Assembly (NCBI RefSeq): GCF_000016345.1 | Contig: NC_009379.1 | Coordinates: 1,240,001 to 1,304,000 of the forward strand | DNA length: 64,000 nt | From: Polynucleobacter asymbioticus QLW-P1DMWA-1 | Lineage (GTDB): Bacteria > Pseudomonadota > Gammaproteobacteria > Burkholderiales > Burkholderiaceae | Direction: 5' to 3' | Part shown: in pieces, positions 8,290-19,021 of the stretch | Position numbering within the stretch: position 1 is the stretch's first letter | How the letters are laid out: each line of letters opens with the position of its first letter | The notes under the pieces: generated by a model | What the model was told of the DNA's origin: nothing | Databases searched by the model: none | The model's input: only the letters and a program-made list of their open reading frames with translations | Program-made: the position numbers and the translations under genes

Positions 8290-8982
8290 TTACGAACGGA
8301 ATAATCGAGAGTACTGCGTCTCATGTCTTGAAGATAGGATTGCCAACATGGGTGAAAAATTATCCACCATTGATAATCCTGAATTTGCCCTTTGTTCTGC
8401 CTCATGAACCATTTCAGGCACAAGCAAGCGGATCTTTGTTAAGGCTTGTTGTCCCGCAACCTGACCTAATGGAATTGCTTTCAAAGAAGCGGCAACTTGA
8501 TTCTCTATCCAAGAAAATGCATAAGCTGCAAGCCCGTTTTTTGCCTGTATATTGAGATAAAAAGATGCATAGCTATGGGCCGTCAACAATGATAAAGGTT
8601 TGATTGCAGATAATTGAGTGAGGCATTCACCACCCCAACCCAAAGACTGAGCAATTTGCAATAAAGACCAACCCATCTGCTCAGTTTCTGATCTGAGCTC
8701 TGAGGTTTCGCGACTGGCTAAGAAATAGTCGTTCAGATTATGAACTGAATCAACATCATTTTTAGCCCATGCCTTGTAACTGAGAAGCCAAAGTGGGGCT
8801 TCAGATCTAGCAAAGACTCCTAGAAATACATCTTTTATCCATGCTTCTGCAGTAGAGGCATCCTTTACTATGCCGGAATCAATGGCGGCCTCTAAGCCTT
8901 GAGAATAGCTATACCCACCAATTGGCAATGCAGGTGATGCCAACTGCATCAATGCAGTGATTTCGTTTAGATCAATGCTCAT
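8290..8982 (-). CDS. ureF: Urease accessory protein UreF
   Basis: Helical accessory protein of 230 aa that couples UreG to the urease apoprotein with UreD. Conserved opening [20 protein letters not shown] and later [13 protein letters not shown], with a C-terminal [11 protein letters not shown]. The open frame reaches 9057, but the residues before [11 protein letters not shown] are unlike UreF and lie inside ureE. I therefore start at 8982, which overlaps the ureE stop by 11 bp. Confidence 0.95.
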
Positions 8983-9568
8983 GTGGATGATCATGATCGC
9001 CGTGATGATGGTGAGAGCAACCAGGTCCATGAACATGTGGCTTCTCATGTTCCGCATACACTTTCTGAGCTAAGGCATAGTCACTATCAAATGTCTCGGC
9101 ATGACTATGTCGATGCCCTCCGCCATAAGCTCCAGTTTCAGGCTCAAATGGCGCCAATTCATGTATAGCCTCTAAGCCCAATTGCCTAATCATTACCTCA
9201 AGCACTGAGTCAGGTTCAATGCGTAAAAAACCTTTGCCGAGTTGAGTTGGGATATGGCGATTTCCAAGGTGATATGCCGCCTTCATTAACTGATGGGCGT
9301 CGTTAGAGGCGATCGTAACTACCTGCTGATTAGCAGCAGAAACTTTAATCATTGAGCCATCATCTGCAACTAAAATATCCCCATCGACAAGTACATTACC
9401 TCTAGGTAGAAAAAAGTGTGCCTCGCGACCATCGGAAAGTGTTTCTGAAAAACGGCTTTTATTGCGTATCTCAAATGGCAACTTTAGTTCGAGCGCTCTA
9501 GCAATAACTGCTTTGGCTAAGCCTTGTCCTTTGGGGATGATTTTCTCAACGCGAATTGGTTCTGACAT
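8972..9568 (-). CDS. ureE: Urease nickel metallochaperone UreE
   Basis: Nickel chaperone of 198 aa: N-terminal domain, then the metal-binding domain with [10 protein letters not shown] and [12 protein letters not shown], and a His-rich tail ([25 protein letters not shown], last 22 residues). The His-rich tail is the nickel store seen in long-form UreE. Lies 8 bp after ureC and overlaps ureF. Confidence 0.96.
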
Positions 9569-9576
9569 TATTTTTC

Positions 9577-11280
9577 CTAAAACAAAAAATATCGTTGGGC
9601 CATCGGCAATACTTTAGCTGGCTCACAAGTTAATAGTTCGCCATTCGCTATCACTTGGTAAGTTTCTGGATCTACGGTGATATTTGGCTGCCAATCGTTG
9701 TGGATCATATCTGCCTTGGTGATGGATCGACAATTCTTTACCACCTCAACTTGCTTCTCCAATCCATAAGCATCGCGAATATTGGCATTCATAGCGGATT
9801 GAGAAATAAAAGTTAAAGAGCTATGACGAATCCCCTGGCCTATGCCCGCAAACATATTGCGGTAATGAACGGGCTGTGGCGTTGGAATAGATGCGTTTGG
9901 ATCGCCCATAGCCGCTGCCGCAATAGATCCACCTTTTAGTATTAATGAAGGCTTCACGCCGAAGAAGGCAGGCTTCCAAAAAACTAAATCCGCATACTTT
10001 CCCACCTCAATAGACCCAACTACATGAGAAATGCCATGGGTAATGGCGGGATTGATGGTGTACTTAGAGATGTAACGCTTGACTCGGAAGTTATCGTTAC
10101 GGTTTGTATCCCCAGGAAGTAAACCACGCTGCGCCTTCATCTTGTCAGCAGTTTGCCAGGTACGAATAATCACTTCACCCACACGTCCCATCGCCTGTGA
10201 ATCTGATGAAAGCATCGAGAATGCGCCTAAGTCATGCAAGATATCCTCAGCAGCGATTGTTTCACGACGAATGCGCGATTCTGCAAAAGCAATATCTTCG
10301 GCAATAGAGGCATCTAAATGATGGCAGACCATCAACATATCCAAATGCTCGTCTAATGTATTGACCGTAAATGGCCTAGTAGGATTTGTTGAGGATGGCA
10401 AGACATTGGATTCCCCGCAAGCGCGAATAATGTCTGGGGCATGACCACCTCCAGCACCCTCGGTATGGTAAGTGTGAATGGTTCTACCTTTAAAGGCTGC
10501 CAAGGTTGTTTCAACAAAACCGGATTCATTCAGAGTATCTGTATGAATGGCCACTTGGGTGTCTGTATCGTCAGCCACACCTAAACAACAATCGATTGCG
10601 GCAGGAGTGGTGCCCCAGTCCTCATGCAACTTCAGTCCAATTGCCCCAGCGTCCACTTGTTCACGCAATCCACCCGGCAAACTTGCATTGCCCTTGCCTA
10701 GCAAACCAATATTCATTGGATAAGCATCAATAGATTGCAACATTCTCTGAATATGCCAAGGACCAGGAGTGCAAGTCGTTGCAAAAGTTCCTGTTGCAGG
10801 CCCAGTGCCACCACCGATCATAGTGGTCACGCCAGACATTAATGCTTCTTCAATTTGCTGCGGGCATATGAAGTGGATATGCGTATCTATTCCACCCGCA
10901 GTCACAATCATCCCCTCACCCGCAATGATTTCAGTACCAGGACCAATAACGGAAGTAATACCAGGCTGAATGTCGGGATTGCCTGCTTTACCAATATTTG
11001 AAATGCGCCCATTTTTAATCGAAATATCAGCCTTAACGATTCCCCAATGGTCAATGATCACAGCATTAGTGATCACAGTATCAGCACAGTCTTTTGATTC
11101 GCGTTGACTTTGACCCATACCATCACGAATCACTTTGCCGCCACCAAACTTCACTTCCTCACCATAAACGGTGAAATCTTTTTCAACCTCAATCATGAGG
11201 CCGGTATCAGCCAGCCTCAGGCGATCACCAGTAGTAGGCCCAAACATCTCTGCATAGGCTTGACGACTAACCTTAGCCAT
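9577..11280 (-). CDS. ureC: Urease subunit alpha UreC
   Basis: Catalytic subunit of 567 aa, hydrolysing urea to ammonia and carbamate. Nickel ligands and active-site residues fall at the standard numbers: His134 and His136 in DTHIHF, carbamylated Lys217 in GLKLHEDWG, His246, His272, flap Cys319 and His320 in MVCHHLD, and Asp360 region SSDSQAMGR. Full length and intact. Its start overlaps the ureB stop by 1 bp (TAATG). Confidence 0.98.
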
Positions 11281-11618
11281 TACACCACTCCCATAATTCG
11301 GCCAGCAAAGCCATAAATTTTCTTATCGCCAGCCACCTCTACAAGCTCAATAGTGCGCTTTTGGCCTGGCTCAAAACGCACAGCAGTGCCTGCAACAATA
11401 TTTAATCGCATGCCCTTCGTTTTATCGCGATCAAATAACAGGGCATCATTTACTTCAAAGAAGTGAAAATGGGAACCGATTTGAATAGGACGATCGCCAC
11501 TATTAGAGACTTGAATTGAAAGTGTTTTTCGGCCAACATTCAACTCAACATCTCCAGGCTCTACAAACATCTGCCCTGGAATAAAGCGTTGGCTATTTGC
11601 ACTTGATGGTGTACTCAT
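11280..11618 (-). CDS. ureB: Urease subunit beta UreB
   Basis: 112-aa structural subunit: [19 protein letters not shown], then [17 protein letters not shown] and [18 protein letters not shown] are the typical UreB text. Assembles with UreA and UreC into the (alpha-beta-gamma) urease core. Overlaps hupE by 4 bp upstream and ureC by 1 bp downstream. Confidence 0.97.
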   Translation of the reverse strand: MSTPSSANSQRFIPGQMFVEPGDVELNVGRKTLSIQVSNSGDRPIQIGSHFHFFEVNDALLFDRDKTKGMRLNIVAGTAVRFEPGQKRTIELVEVAGDKKIYGFAGRIMGVV

Positions 11619-12247
11619 GTCGATGCTCCGCCAAGCAGTGCAAAGGAAAGCTGACTGATTAATACCCAGCCGTATATAACACTAGCAAATCCAGTCACTC
11701 TTGCAAAGATCGCCGTCTTGTCCCTAAGGAGCTTGACCAATAGAGCGCCTGATAAATGCAAGATCCCTGTCGCCAAAATCAAGCCGGCCATATCTCGTGC
11801 TACCAAGGAGGCTCCAAGGGATCCATTTGAAAATAATGCAGCGTGGGCAAACCCATGAAATACTCCAAAGCAGCCAATTAAGGAGAGGATTGCATTATTG
11901 GAGTATTGGCGCTGTACGAGCAACAATAATCCCATTGCAATTACAGAAGTAGCGATTCCAAATTCAAAGATATTAAGGGGTAAATTACTTAGGCCAGAAA
12001 ATACCCCAAGACACATGCCTAGTATAAAAACACAAGGCCCAAGCCAGATTTTTTTTAGCATGAAAGCACTCCAAAATCCTACGAGCACGATAACTAAAAA
12101 ATGATCAAAGCCACTAAATGGATGCATTAGGCCCGATAGAAAACTAACCGAAGTTTCATGTCCTGGGTGGGCATAAACCAAATTTGAAGATAGCGCCCCA
12201 ATCAATCCAGTAAAAACTAACGATATTTTTTTCATATGAAGATTCAT
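11615..12247 (-). CDS. HupE/UreJ-family membrane protein (probable nickel permease)
   Basis: 210-aa inner-membrane protein: cleavable signal peptide (to about VYA), then His-Pro-Gly-His (HPGHE) at the mature start, [12 protein letters not shown] and GVFHGFAHA, with about six hydrophobic segments. These are HupE/UreJ hallmarks. Members import nickel or cobalt; within a urease operon nickel supply to UreE is the natural role. It sits between ureA and ureB, splitting the structural genes, an order known from several betaproteobacteria. Confidence 0.88.
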   Translation of the reverse strand: MNLHMKKISLVFTGLIGALSSNLVYAHPGHETSVSFLSGLMHPFSGFDHFLVIVLVGFWSAFMLKKIWLGPCVFILGMCLGVFSGLSNLPLNIFEFGIATSVIAMGLLLLVQRQYSNNAILSLIGCFGVFHGFAHAALFSNGSLGASLVARDMAGLILATGILHLSGALLVKLLRDKTAIFARVTGFASVIYGWVLISQLSFALLGGAST

Positions 12248-12258
12248 TTTTATTATTC

Positions 12259-12561
12259 CTAAACAATCGGATTATGAACTGTGACTAATTTTGTTCCATC
12301 GGGGAATGTTGCCTCAATCTGAATATCTTGAATCATTTCTGGTACCCCTTCCATTACATCTTCGCGACCTAGTATCGTTTGTCCTTCGTGCATCAGTTGT
12401 GCGACAGTTTTGCCATCGCGAGCACCCTCCATAATCGCAGCGCTAATTAAAGCGACAGATTCCGGATAGTTCAACTTGAGGCCTCGAGCCTTTCTTCGCT
12501 CCGCTAGGAGTGCTGCTGTGAATATTAGTAATTTATCTTTTTCGCGTGGAGTTAATTCCAT
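12259..12561 (-). CDS. ureA: Urease subunit gamma UreA
   Basis: 100-aa gamma subunit: [46 protein letters not shown], and a C-terminal [11 protein letters not shown] are near-invariant UreA text. Full length. 18 bp after ureD, 11 bp before hupE. Confidence 0.98.
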   Translation of the reverse strand: MELTPREKDKLLIFTAALLAERRKARGLKLNYPESVALISAAIMEGARDGKTVAQLMHEGQTILGREDVMEGVPEMIQDIQIEATFPDGTKLVTVHNPIV

Positions 12562-12579
12562 ATCTCACCTATAACAATC

Positions 12580-13485
12580 CTAAGAAGCCCAAAGCCGTAA
12601 TGGCTGAGCTGGCACACCATGAATGATTGGTCTTAATTTGGACCAAACATCAATCATAAAATTTCTAGCCATCTCAATATCTATCGAGACAGCACGCACT
12701 ATTACTATCCCTTGCGGCATTAACGTTACACCGGCTCTTATTGAATTGGTCCACGGCATCATTTCAGAAAGGTTTTCCGCTAAATGATTGGAGCACTGAG
12801 GTCCTAGTGCCAATAAAGTTGCACATACGGGCCATGAACCCAATTGAGGCAGTGACTTTGAATATGGATCCTCGGCATCAATATGGCCATTTTCAATCCA
12901 AATTAACTGTCCATCCCGACGTATTTCATTCAATAGATGTATATGCCCGCTTGACCACTCCTCTCCAGAGGCGTGACGGCCCAGCATTAAGGCATCCCAA
13001 CCAATAAAGGAAGCACTAGCCGGAAGATTTAGCTTGGTAATAAGGTTCGAGTTTGCACCCTTGAAAAAAAGATTCTCTTGGGGTAGCCAATCTAATTTTG
13101 CATTCTCACCAAGCTCAAATTGAACATTTTGGGTCGCAGGATTTTTAAATGATTTGTACCATTTAGTGGCACTTGGAGTGGATAGGACTACATGACTACC
13201 TTTGCCAACTGCAACCTGGATATCTAAAGTATCACCCCCTGCGATGCCTGCTGGCGGGTGAATGATGACTGTGTGACAGATATCGTCGCCTTCTGGGTAC
13301 AAGGCTTTCTGGACTCGCAGTGGTCCCTCATGCAAACTTTTCTTAAGGACAGTACCAATGGGGGTGCGCTCATAAGATAGGCTCAGCTTAGCCATCCAAC
13401 TAGGGCTTAGAGACCTGAATAGCTGCTTTACTGCGTTATCTGGAGCCAAAAACATGTGGTTAAACCATTTCAGTGAATTCAGCAT
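12580..13485 (-). CDS. ureD: Urease accessory protein UreD
   Basis: 301-aa accessory scaffold that binds apo-urease and joins UreF and UreG. Recognised by RTPIGTVLKKSLHEGPLRVQKALYPEG, HPPAGIAGGDTLDI, STPSATKWYKS and WLPQENLFFKGA. The first about 28 residues before MAKLSLSYER are less conserved; starts at either ATG are possible. Placed 5 bp after urtE, which joins the urea transporter and urease genes in one operon. Confidence 0.95.
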   Translation of the reverse strand: MLNSLKWFNHMFLAPDNAVKQLFRSLSPSWMAKLSLSYERTPIGTVLKKSLHEGPLRVQKALYPEGDDICHTVIIHPPAGIAGGDTLDIQVAVGKGSHVVLSTPSATKWYKSFKNPATQNVQFELGENAKLDWLPQENLFFKGANSNLITKLNLPASASFIGWDALMLGRHASGEEWSSGHIHLLNEIRRDGQLIWIENGHIDAEDPYSKSLPQLGSWPVCATLLALGPQCSNHLAENLSEMMPWTNSIRAGVTLMPQGIVIVRAVSIDIEMARNFMIDVWSKLRPIIHGVPAQPLRLWAS

Positions 13486-13490
13486 CCACT

Positions 13491-14183
13491 TTAAACCGAA
13501 ATCATCTCCTGAACACCATTCAGATCCATATCAGCACCTTTGCCTTGCGCGACGACTTCACCGCGGCGCATCACAATATAGTTATCTGAGAGCTCTTTTG
13601 CAAAATCGTAATACTGCTCTACCAATAAAACAGTGATACCCATCTCATCAACTAATTTACGAAGACAGCGCCCAATATCCTGAATGATAGATGGCTGGAT
13701 ACCCTCGGTAGGCTCATCCAAAATGATCAACTCTGGCTGAGACATCAATGCACGCCCAATTGCTAACTGCTGTTGTTGGCCTCCTGATAAATCACCGCCC
13801 CGACGCGCCTTCATATCCGACAGAATTGGAAATAGCTCGTAGATATATCCAGGGATATTTTTTGGGCTTGAGAATTTTGCTGCCCCAATGAGCAGGTTTT
13901 CTTCGACTGTGAGTCTTGGGAAAATTTCTCGACCTTGAGGAACATAGGCAAATCCACCGTCCACCCGAGACCACGGGGGTAGATTGGCCAATTCTTTTCC
14001 ATCCCAAGCAATCGAGCCAGTCTTTACTTTCACCACACCCATAAGCGATTTGAGCAAAGTGGTTTTGCCAACGCCATTACGCCCAAGCAAACTGGTTAAT
14101 TGACCCTTGGGGACTTCAAAATTCACATTACGCAAAATATGGCTTCCACCATAATATTGATTGAGATCTTTGACGATAAGCAT
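13491..14183 (-). CDS. urtE: Urea ABC transporter ATP-binding protein UrtE
   Basis: LivF-like ATPase of 230 aa: Walker A GRNGVGKTT at 34-42, signature LSGGQQQQLAIGRAL, Walker B LIILDEPTEGIQPS, and VLLVEQYYDFA. The GIQPSII text is typical for UrtE rather than LivF. Energises urea uptake with UrtD. Confidence 0.95.
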   Translation of the reverse strand: MLIVKDLNQYYGGSHILRNVNFEVPKGQLTSLLGRNGVGKTTLLKSLMGVVKVKTGSIAWDGKELANLPPWSRVDGGFAYVPQGREIFPRLTVEENLLIGAAKFSSPKNIPGYIYELFPILSDMKARRGGDLSGGQQQQLAIGRALMSQPELIILDEPTEGIQPSIIQDIGRCLRKLVDEMGITVLLVEQYYDFAKELSDNYIVMRRGEVVAQGKGADMDLNGVQEMISV

Positions 14184-14185
14184 GA

Positions 14186-14983
14186 TTAACGCCCTAAATA
14201 CGATTCGATTACGCGTTCATCACGCTTCACTTCATCCAAAGTGCCTTCGGCTAGAACTGAACCTTCGGCCAATACAGTCACCTTACCTTTTGGGCCCGCT
14301 AAAGCAGCAACAAATTCCATATCATGCTCAACTACCATCATCGAGCACTGACCACGCAATGAATTTAAAAGCTCAGCCAAGCGCATAGTTTCCTCATCTG
14401 TCATCCCTGCAACGGGTTCATCAAGCAATAACAGCTTGGGCTGCTGCATTAAAAGCATACCAATCTCTAAGCGCTGCTTTTGACCATGCGATAGAAGGCC
14501 GGCTTGACGATAAGCCTCTGATTCAAGCTGAGTCAGGGCCAGCACAGCCTCCATTAGTTGGCGTCCTTCAATATCCACTTTAGCAATCAAGGAGTGATGC
14601 CATGATTTATCTCCAGCCATCGCCAATTCAAGATTCTCCCAAACCGGATGTTGCTCAAATACCGTGGGCTTTTGGAATTTTCGACCCACCCCAATCTGAG
14701 CAATTTGTGGCTCGTTCATCGTCATCAGATCAATGGTCGAACCTAAATAGACAGAGCCATCAATATCGGCAATGGCAGAGCGGGTTTTACCGGTAATAAC
14801 ATCCATTAAGGTTGTCTTACCAGCGCCATTGGGCCCAATCACACAGCGCAGTTCGCCGACATCAATCGTTAATGACAATTTATTAATGGCCTGAAAGCCA
14901 TCAAAATTGACCGACAAATCTTCTACATAGAGGATTCCAGTATGAGAAGTATCGATTCCCTTTTCAAGAAAGTGAGCGCTCAT
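14186..14983 (-). CDS. urtD: Urea ABC transporter ATP-binding protein UrtD
   Basis: LivG-like ATPase of 265 aa. Walker A GPNGAGKTT at 50-58, GRKFQKPTVFEQHPVWENLELA (UrtD-typical), signature LSHGQKQRLEIG, Walker B LLLLDEPVAGMTDEE and VVEHDMEFV. Overlaps the urtC stop by 4 bp. Confidence 0.95.
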   Translation of the reverse strand: MSAHFLEKGIDTSHTGILYVEDLSVNFDGFQAINKLSLTIDVGELRCVIGPNGAGKTTLMDVITGKTRSAIADIDGSVYLGSTIDLMTMNEPQIAQIGVGRKFQKPTVFEQHPVWENLELAMAGDKSWHHSLIAKVDIEGRQLMEAVLALTQLESEAYRQAGLLSHGQKQRLEIGMLLMQQPKLLLLDEPVAGMTDEETMRLAELLNSLRGQCSMMVVEHDMEFVAALAGPKGKVTVLAEGSVLAEGTLDEVKRDERVIESYLGR

Positions 14984-16122
14984 TTTGACCCACCCTTCTT
15001 AACCAAGAATTTGTGATAGATACCCAGCAATCCATTTGGCAGAAATAAGGTTACTAATACAAACATCATTCCTAGGAAAAACAGCCAATATTCTGCAAAG
15101 TTAGTGGTAAAGAAACTCTTAGCCCCGCTCACCGCAAAAGCGCCAATAATTGGACCCAGCAAAGTACCCCGTCCGCCCACCGCAACCCAAATTGCCATCT
15201 CAATCGAATTGGTAGGAGACATCTCTCCAGGATTAATGATGCCCACCTGCGGAACAAATAAGGCTCCAGCAATGGCGCATAAGATGGCAGATAGAACCCA
15301 AATAAAGAGTTTGTAGCCTAAGGGGTTGTATCCACAGAACATCAGACGAGATTCTGCATCCCGTACCGCTGTAATCACCCTTCCCATTTTTGAGGTCACC
15401 AGGGCTCGGCAAAGAATAAAACTGCCCAACAGGACTAAGAAGGTAACAATGAAAAGAGTGACTCGAGTGCTTGGGGCACTGATGGAGTAACCCAATATCC
15501 GCTTAAAGTCCGTGAAACCATTATTGCCACCAAACCCTGTTTCATTTCTGAAGAAAAGAAGCATGGCAGCGTACGTTAAGGCCTGAGTAATGATCGAGAA
15601 GTAAACCCCTTTAATTCTTGAGCGAAAGGCAAAATACCCAAACACCCAGGAAATAACACCCGGCACCAGAATTAACATTAACAGCATCCACCCAAAATGC
15701 TCACTGCCCTTCCAGAACCAAGGCAATTCTTTCCAGTCTAAGAAAACCATAAAGTCAGGCAATTCACTTTTATAGACGCCCTCTGTGCCAATCTGACGCA
15801 TCAGGTACATACCCATAATGTATCCACCAATGGCAAAAAATAAGCCATGGCCTAAACTCAAAATTCCACAATAGCCCCAAACTAAATCCAGTGCTAATGC
15901 CGCAATGGCAAAGCACATGATCTTACCAATCAAGCTTAGCGCATAGGCAGACATAAAAAACATACTTGTTTCTGGCACCACCAAGGAGAATATCGGCACC
16001 CCAATTAATACACAAAGCGTCAATGCAGCCAAAGCAATATAAGCGCGCTTACTAAGAATCGATTCCCGCTCAGGAACCTTTAAGCTAAAGCTTGAAGAAG
16101 GGGCAAGTTTTTTAATATCCAT
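14980..16122 (-). CDS. urtC: Urea ABC transporter permease UrtC
   Basis: LivM-like inner-membrane permease of 380 aa with about ten hydrophobic segments. DLVWGYCGILSLGHGLFFAIGGY, NNGFTDFKRILG and GRGTLLGPIIGAF are UrtC/LivM landmarks. Starts 2 bp after urtB. Confidence 0.94.
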   Translation of the reverse strand: MDIKKLAPSSSFSLKVPERESILSKRAYIALAALTLCVLIGVPIFSLVVPETSMFFMSAYALSLIGKIMCFAIAALALDLVWGYCGILSLGHGLFFAIGGYIMGMYLMRQIGTEGVYKSELPDFMVFLDWKELPWFWKGSEHFGWMLLMLILVPGVISWVFGYFAFRSRIKGVYFSIITQALTYAAMLLFFRNETGFGGNNGFTDFKRILGYSISAPSTRVTLFIVTFLVLLGSFILCRALVTSKMGRVITAVRDAESRLMFCGYNPLGYKLFIWVLSAILCAIAGALFVPQVGIINPGEMSPTNSIEMAIWVAVGGRGTLLGPIIGAFAVSGAKSFFTTNFAEYWLFFLGMMFVLVTLFLPNGLLGIYHKFLVKKGGSK

Positions 16123-16124
16123 AA

Positions 16125-17708
16125 TTAATCAACGCTCCTGCCTTTTAACGCGAAGAGGCCTTGGGGACGTCTTTGAATAAAGATAATGATGAATATCAGG
16201 ATGGCAATCTTAGCCAGTACAGCGCCAATGAAAGGCTCAAGTAGCTTGCTTGTGATGCCCAGCCCAAATGCACCATAAATAGTACCTGCAAGCTGACCAA
16301 CGCCACCTAGGACAACTACCATGAAAGAATCAACAATATAACTTTGGCCCAAGTCAGGTCCAACATTACCAATCTGAGAAAGCGCAACACCCCCTAAGCC
16401 TGCAATGCCAGCACCAAATGCAAAGGCATACATATCCACACGAACTGTTTTGACACCCACGCACGCGGCCATAGTGCGATTCTGTGTAACTGCTCTAACG
16501 AAAAGCCCTAGACGAGTTTTATTCAGAACTAGCCAAGTGACGATCACTACTGCAATCGCAAAAGCAAAAATAATGATGCGGTTATAAGGTACAACCAAAT
16601 TAGGTAATACCTGCATAGCACCAGACATCCAAATTGGGTTAGCGACCTCAACGTTTTGTGCCCCAAAAATAGTCCTTGTCATCTGGATCATGAGCAAGCT
16701 TACGCCAAATGTAGCTAGCAAGGTTTCCAAGGGGCGACCGTACAAAAATTTGATCACCGTTCTTTCGATCAATATGCCAACGAGTGCTGCAGATAAAAAG
16801 GCTACCGGTAAGGCAAATAATAAATACCAGTCCAAATAACCTGGTGCATATTGCCTAAAAAATCCTTGTACAACATAAGTTGCGTAAGCACCGACCATCA
16901 GGAACTCACCATGCGCCATGTTAATGACCCCAATTAAGCCGTAAGTAATGGCCAAGCCAAGAGCGCAAAGCAATAGGACACTTCCATAACTTAAACCAGC
17001 AATCACATTACCAAGAATTTCGCCACTAAACTCCGATTTCTTAATTTTGGCTATCGCTTTTTCAGCTGCCTCCTGCACTGGACCGCCCTCTTTTGCTAAA
17101 GGCGCCAGTAATGCAGCAACCTGCGGATCACCACTATCACCAAGTAGCTCGATAGCTTTTAATTTGGATTCTTGGTTATCAGATTGCAAAGCTAGAAGGG
17201 CCCAAAGCTTTTCTACTTTTGGCTTTAGTGCGGGATCCTGCTCAGAAATAAGCAATTTTTCTACTAGAGGAAAGGTATCTGGCTCAGGATCTTTAATTAA
17301 CGCATCTATAGCCTTTGCGCGAATCTGAGGATCTGTGGACGCTAACTGTAAACCCAGCAATGCGTTATCTACTTTACCGCGCAATTGATTATTCAAAACT
17401 ACATCTTGCAGCTCTTCTGACTTTACAGAAGCAGCTTGTCCGGTCAAAGGATCGATATGCTGATCGCCTTTTTGAATAACAACACCCTGTGGCGACAAGA
17501 AAAGACTTTCAGAACTTAAAGCCTGAAGAATGTCTAATGCCTCAGGGCTACCCTCTTTCGATAGGCTCTGAACAACCTTAACTTTGGCGTCAAAGTTATC
17601 AGTAAATAGGGGCTTTAAATCTCCAACGCTAATTTTTGCAAAAGTAATCCCGCAAGCAAAAATACAAATAGCCGAAAAGATTAGTTTTGAAAAAAATGGG
17701 AATTTCAT
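16125..17708 (-). CDS. urtB: Urea ABC transporter permease UrtB
   Basis: LivH-like permease with an N-terminal signal peptide (MKFPFFSKLIFSAICIF...) and a periplasmic helical-repeat domain of about 220 residues (repeated SEEL/ALL/KA units) before the membrane part, which begins near LGNVIAGLSYGSVLLL. This long form is typical of UrtB. An open frame extends to a TTG at 17735, but that codon lies inside a strong hairpin; the ATG at 17708 (527 aa) begins the signal peptide directly and is preferred. Confidence 0.93.
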   Translation of the reverse strand: MKFPFFSKLIFSAICIFACGITFAKISVGDLKPLFTDNFDAKVKVVQSLSKEGSPEALDILQALSSESLFLSPQGVVIQKGDQHIDPLTGQAASVKSEELQDVVLNNQLRGKVDNALLGLQLASTDPQIRAKAIDALIKDPEPDTFPLVEKLLISEQDPALKPKVEKLWALLALQSDNQESKLKAIELLGDSGDPQVAALLAPLAKEGGPVQEAAEKAIAKIKKSEFSGEILGNVIAGLSYGSVLLLCALGLAITYGLIGVINMAHGEFLMVGAYATYVVQGFFRQYAPGYLDWYLLFALPVAFLSAALVGILIERTVIKFLYGRPLETLLATFGVSLLMIQMTRTIFGAQNVEVANPIWMSGAMQVLPNLVVPYNRIIIFAFAIAVVIVTWLVLNKTRLGLFVRAVTQNRTMAACVGVKTVRVDMYAFAFGAGIAGLGGVALSQIGNVGPDLGQSYIVDSFMVVVLGGVGQLAGTIYGAFGLGITSKLLEPFIGAVLAKIAILIFIIIFIQRRPQGLFALKGRSVD

Positions 17709-17724
17709 AAATAAGTTTTGAAAG

Positions 17725-17746
17725 CCCTCCCTCAAATGAGGGAGGG
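17725..17746 (-). terminator. Intercistronic hairpin between urtA and urtB
   Basis: Perfect 10-bp GC-rich stem CCCTCCCTCA / TGAGGGAGGG with an AA loop, just past the urtA stop (17762) and before the preferred urtB start (17708). It lacks a long T-run, so it is more likely a partial terminator or an mRNA 3'-end stabiliser than a full stop. Such hairpins commonly keep a binding-protein message more abundant than the downstream permease genes. Confidence 0.7.
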
Positions 17747-17761
17747 AAATCCTATTGAAAA

Positions 17762-19021
17762 TTACTGTACTGAATCAGGCTTGCCTGCATTACCGTCGAT
17801 GTACTGACTCCAAGGCTTAGCTGGAATAGCTGTAGGAGTTTTGTAAATCACATTGAACTGGCCATCCGCCTTGATCTCGCCGATCATAACTGGCTTAGAT
17901 AAATGGTGATTAGCGCCCATCACTTCAAGATAACCACTTGGAGTGTTGAGTTTTTGGCCAATCATTGCTTTACGCACAGCATCAACATCAGTAGTTCCTG
18001 CTTTTTCAACGGCCGCTTTCCACATCAAGATACCAGTACGGCTTGCTTCCATTGGGTCATCAGTCAAAGGCTTGCTTGCGCCTGGAAGTTTCTTCTCGGT
18101 AGAGTAAGCTGCCCATTGTTTTTTCCATTCGTCGTTAACTGGATTCTTAATGGACATGAAGTAGTTCCATGCGGCTAGCTGACCAACCAAGGGCTTGGTA
18201 TCAACACCGCGTAGCTCTTCCTCGCCAACAGAAAATGCTACTACTGGAACATCTTTAGCTTTTAAGCCAGCATTACCCAACTCTTTATAGAAAGGAACGT
18301 TTGAGTCGCCATTAATGGTAGATACAACCGCAGTCTTACCGCCCTGGGAGAATTTCTTTATATTGGCAACAATAGTCTGGTAATCAGAGAAACCAAATGG
18401 TGTGTAAGTTTCTTGAATATCATCATCCTTTACGCCCTTTGAATGCAAGAAAGCGCGCAAGATTTTATTTGTAGTGCGTGGGTAGACATAGTCAGTTCCC
18501 AAGAGAACCCAGCGCTTAGCGCCACCACCTTCTTTGCTCATTAGGTACTCAACGGCTGGAATAGCCTGCTGGTTTGGTGCAGCACCGGTATAGAACACAT
18601 TACGAGACATTTCTTCGCCCTCGTACTGCACGGGATAAAAGAGCAAGCCATTGAGTTCTTCAAAGACCGGCAATACAGATTTACGTGAGACAGAAGTCCA
18701 GCAACCAAAAACAACCGAAACCTTATCTTTAGTTAAGAGCTGTCGCGCCTTCTCTGCAAATAATGGCCAATTTGAGGCTGGGTCAACGACTACTGGTTCA
18801 AGCTTGCGACCTAAAACACCACCACTCTTGTTAATCTGATCAATCACCATCAAATCCATATCTTTTAGTGATGTTTCAGAAATTGCCATGGTTCCAGACA
18901 AGGAATGCAAAATACCGACCTTAATTGGTTCTTTGCTTTGAGCTATTGCTAAATGACTAAAGCCTGCAAAACTTAAAGCCGCTGCTAATGCTGATAACTT
19001 CAAAATTGATCTACGTTTCAT
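17762..19021 (-). CDS. urtA: Urea ABC transporter substrate-binding protein UrtA
   Basis: Periplasmic urea-binding protein of 419 aa with a signal peptide ending SHLAIAQ. Landmarks: IKVGILHSLSGTMAISETSLKD, VFGCWTSVSRKSVLPVFEE, LFYPVQYEGEEMS and NVFYTGAAPNQQ, all typical of UrtA rather than general LivK proteins. First gene of the leftward urt-ure operon; its promoter should lie in 19022-19370. Confidence 0.97.
   Translation of the reverse strand: MKRRSILKLSALAAALSFAGFSHLAIAQSKEPIKVGILHSLSGTMAISETSLKDMDLMVIDQINKSGGVLGRKLEPVVVDPASNWPLFAEKARQLLTKDKVSVVFGCWTSVSRKSVLPVFEELNGLLFYPVQYEGEEMSRNVFYTGAAPNQQAIPAVEYLMSKEGGGAKRWVLLGTDYVYPRTTNKILRAFLHSKGVKDDDIQETYTPFGFSDYQTIVANIKKFSQGGKTAVVSTINGDSNVPFYKELGNAGLKAKDVPVVAFSVGEEELRGVDTKPLVGQLAAWNYFMSIKNPVNDEWKKQWAAYSTEKKLPGASKPLTDDPMEASRTGILMWKAAVEKAGTTDVDAVRKAMIGQKLNTPSGYLEVMGANHHLSKPVMIGEIKADGQFNVIYKTPTAIPAKPWSQYIDGNAGKPDSVQ

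Noticed and set aside
8151..8555. 134-aa plus-strand open frame across ureG/ureF
   Set aside because: Antisense to two well-recognised genes; no coding logic of its own.
17709..17735. TTG-started nine-codon extension of urtB
   Set aside because: The TTG sits in the intercistronic hairpin and the extension precedes a normal signal peptide.
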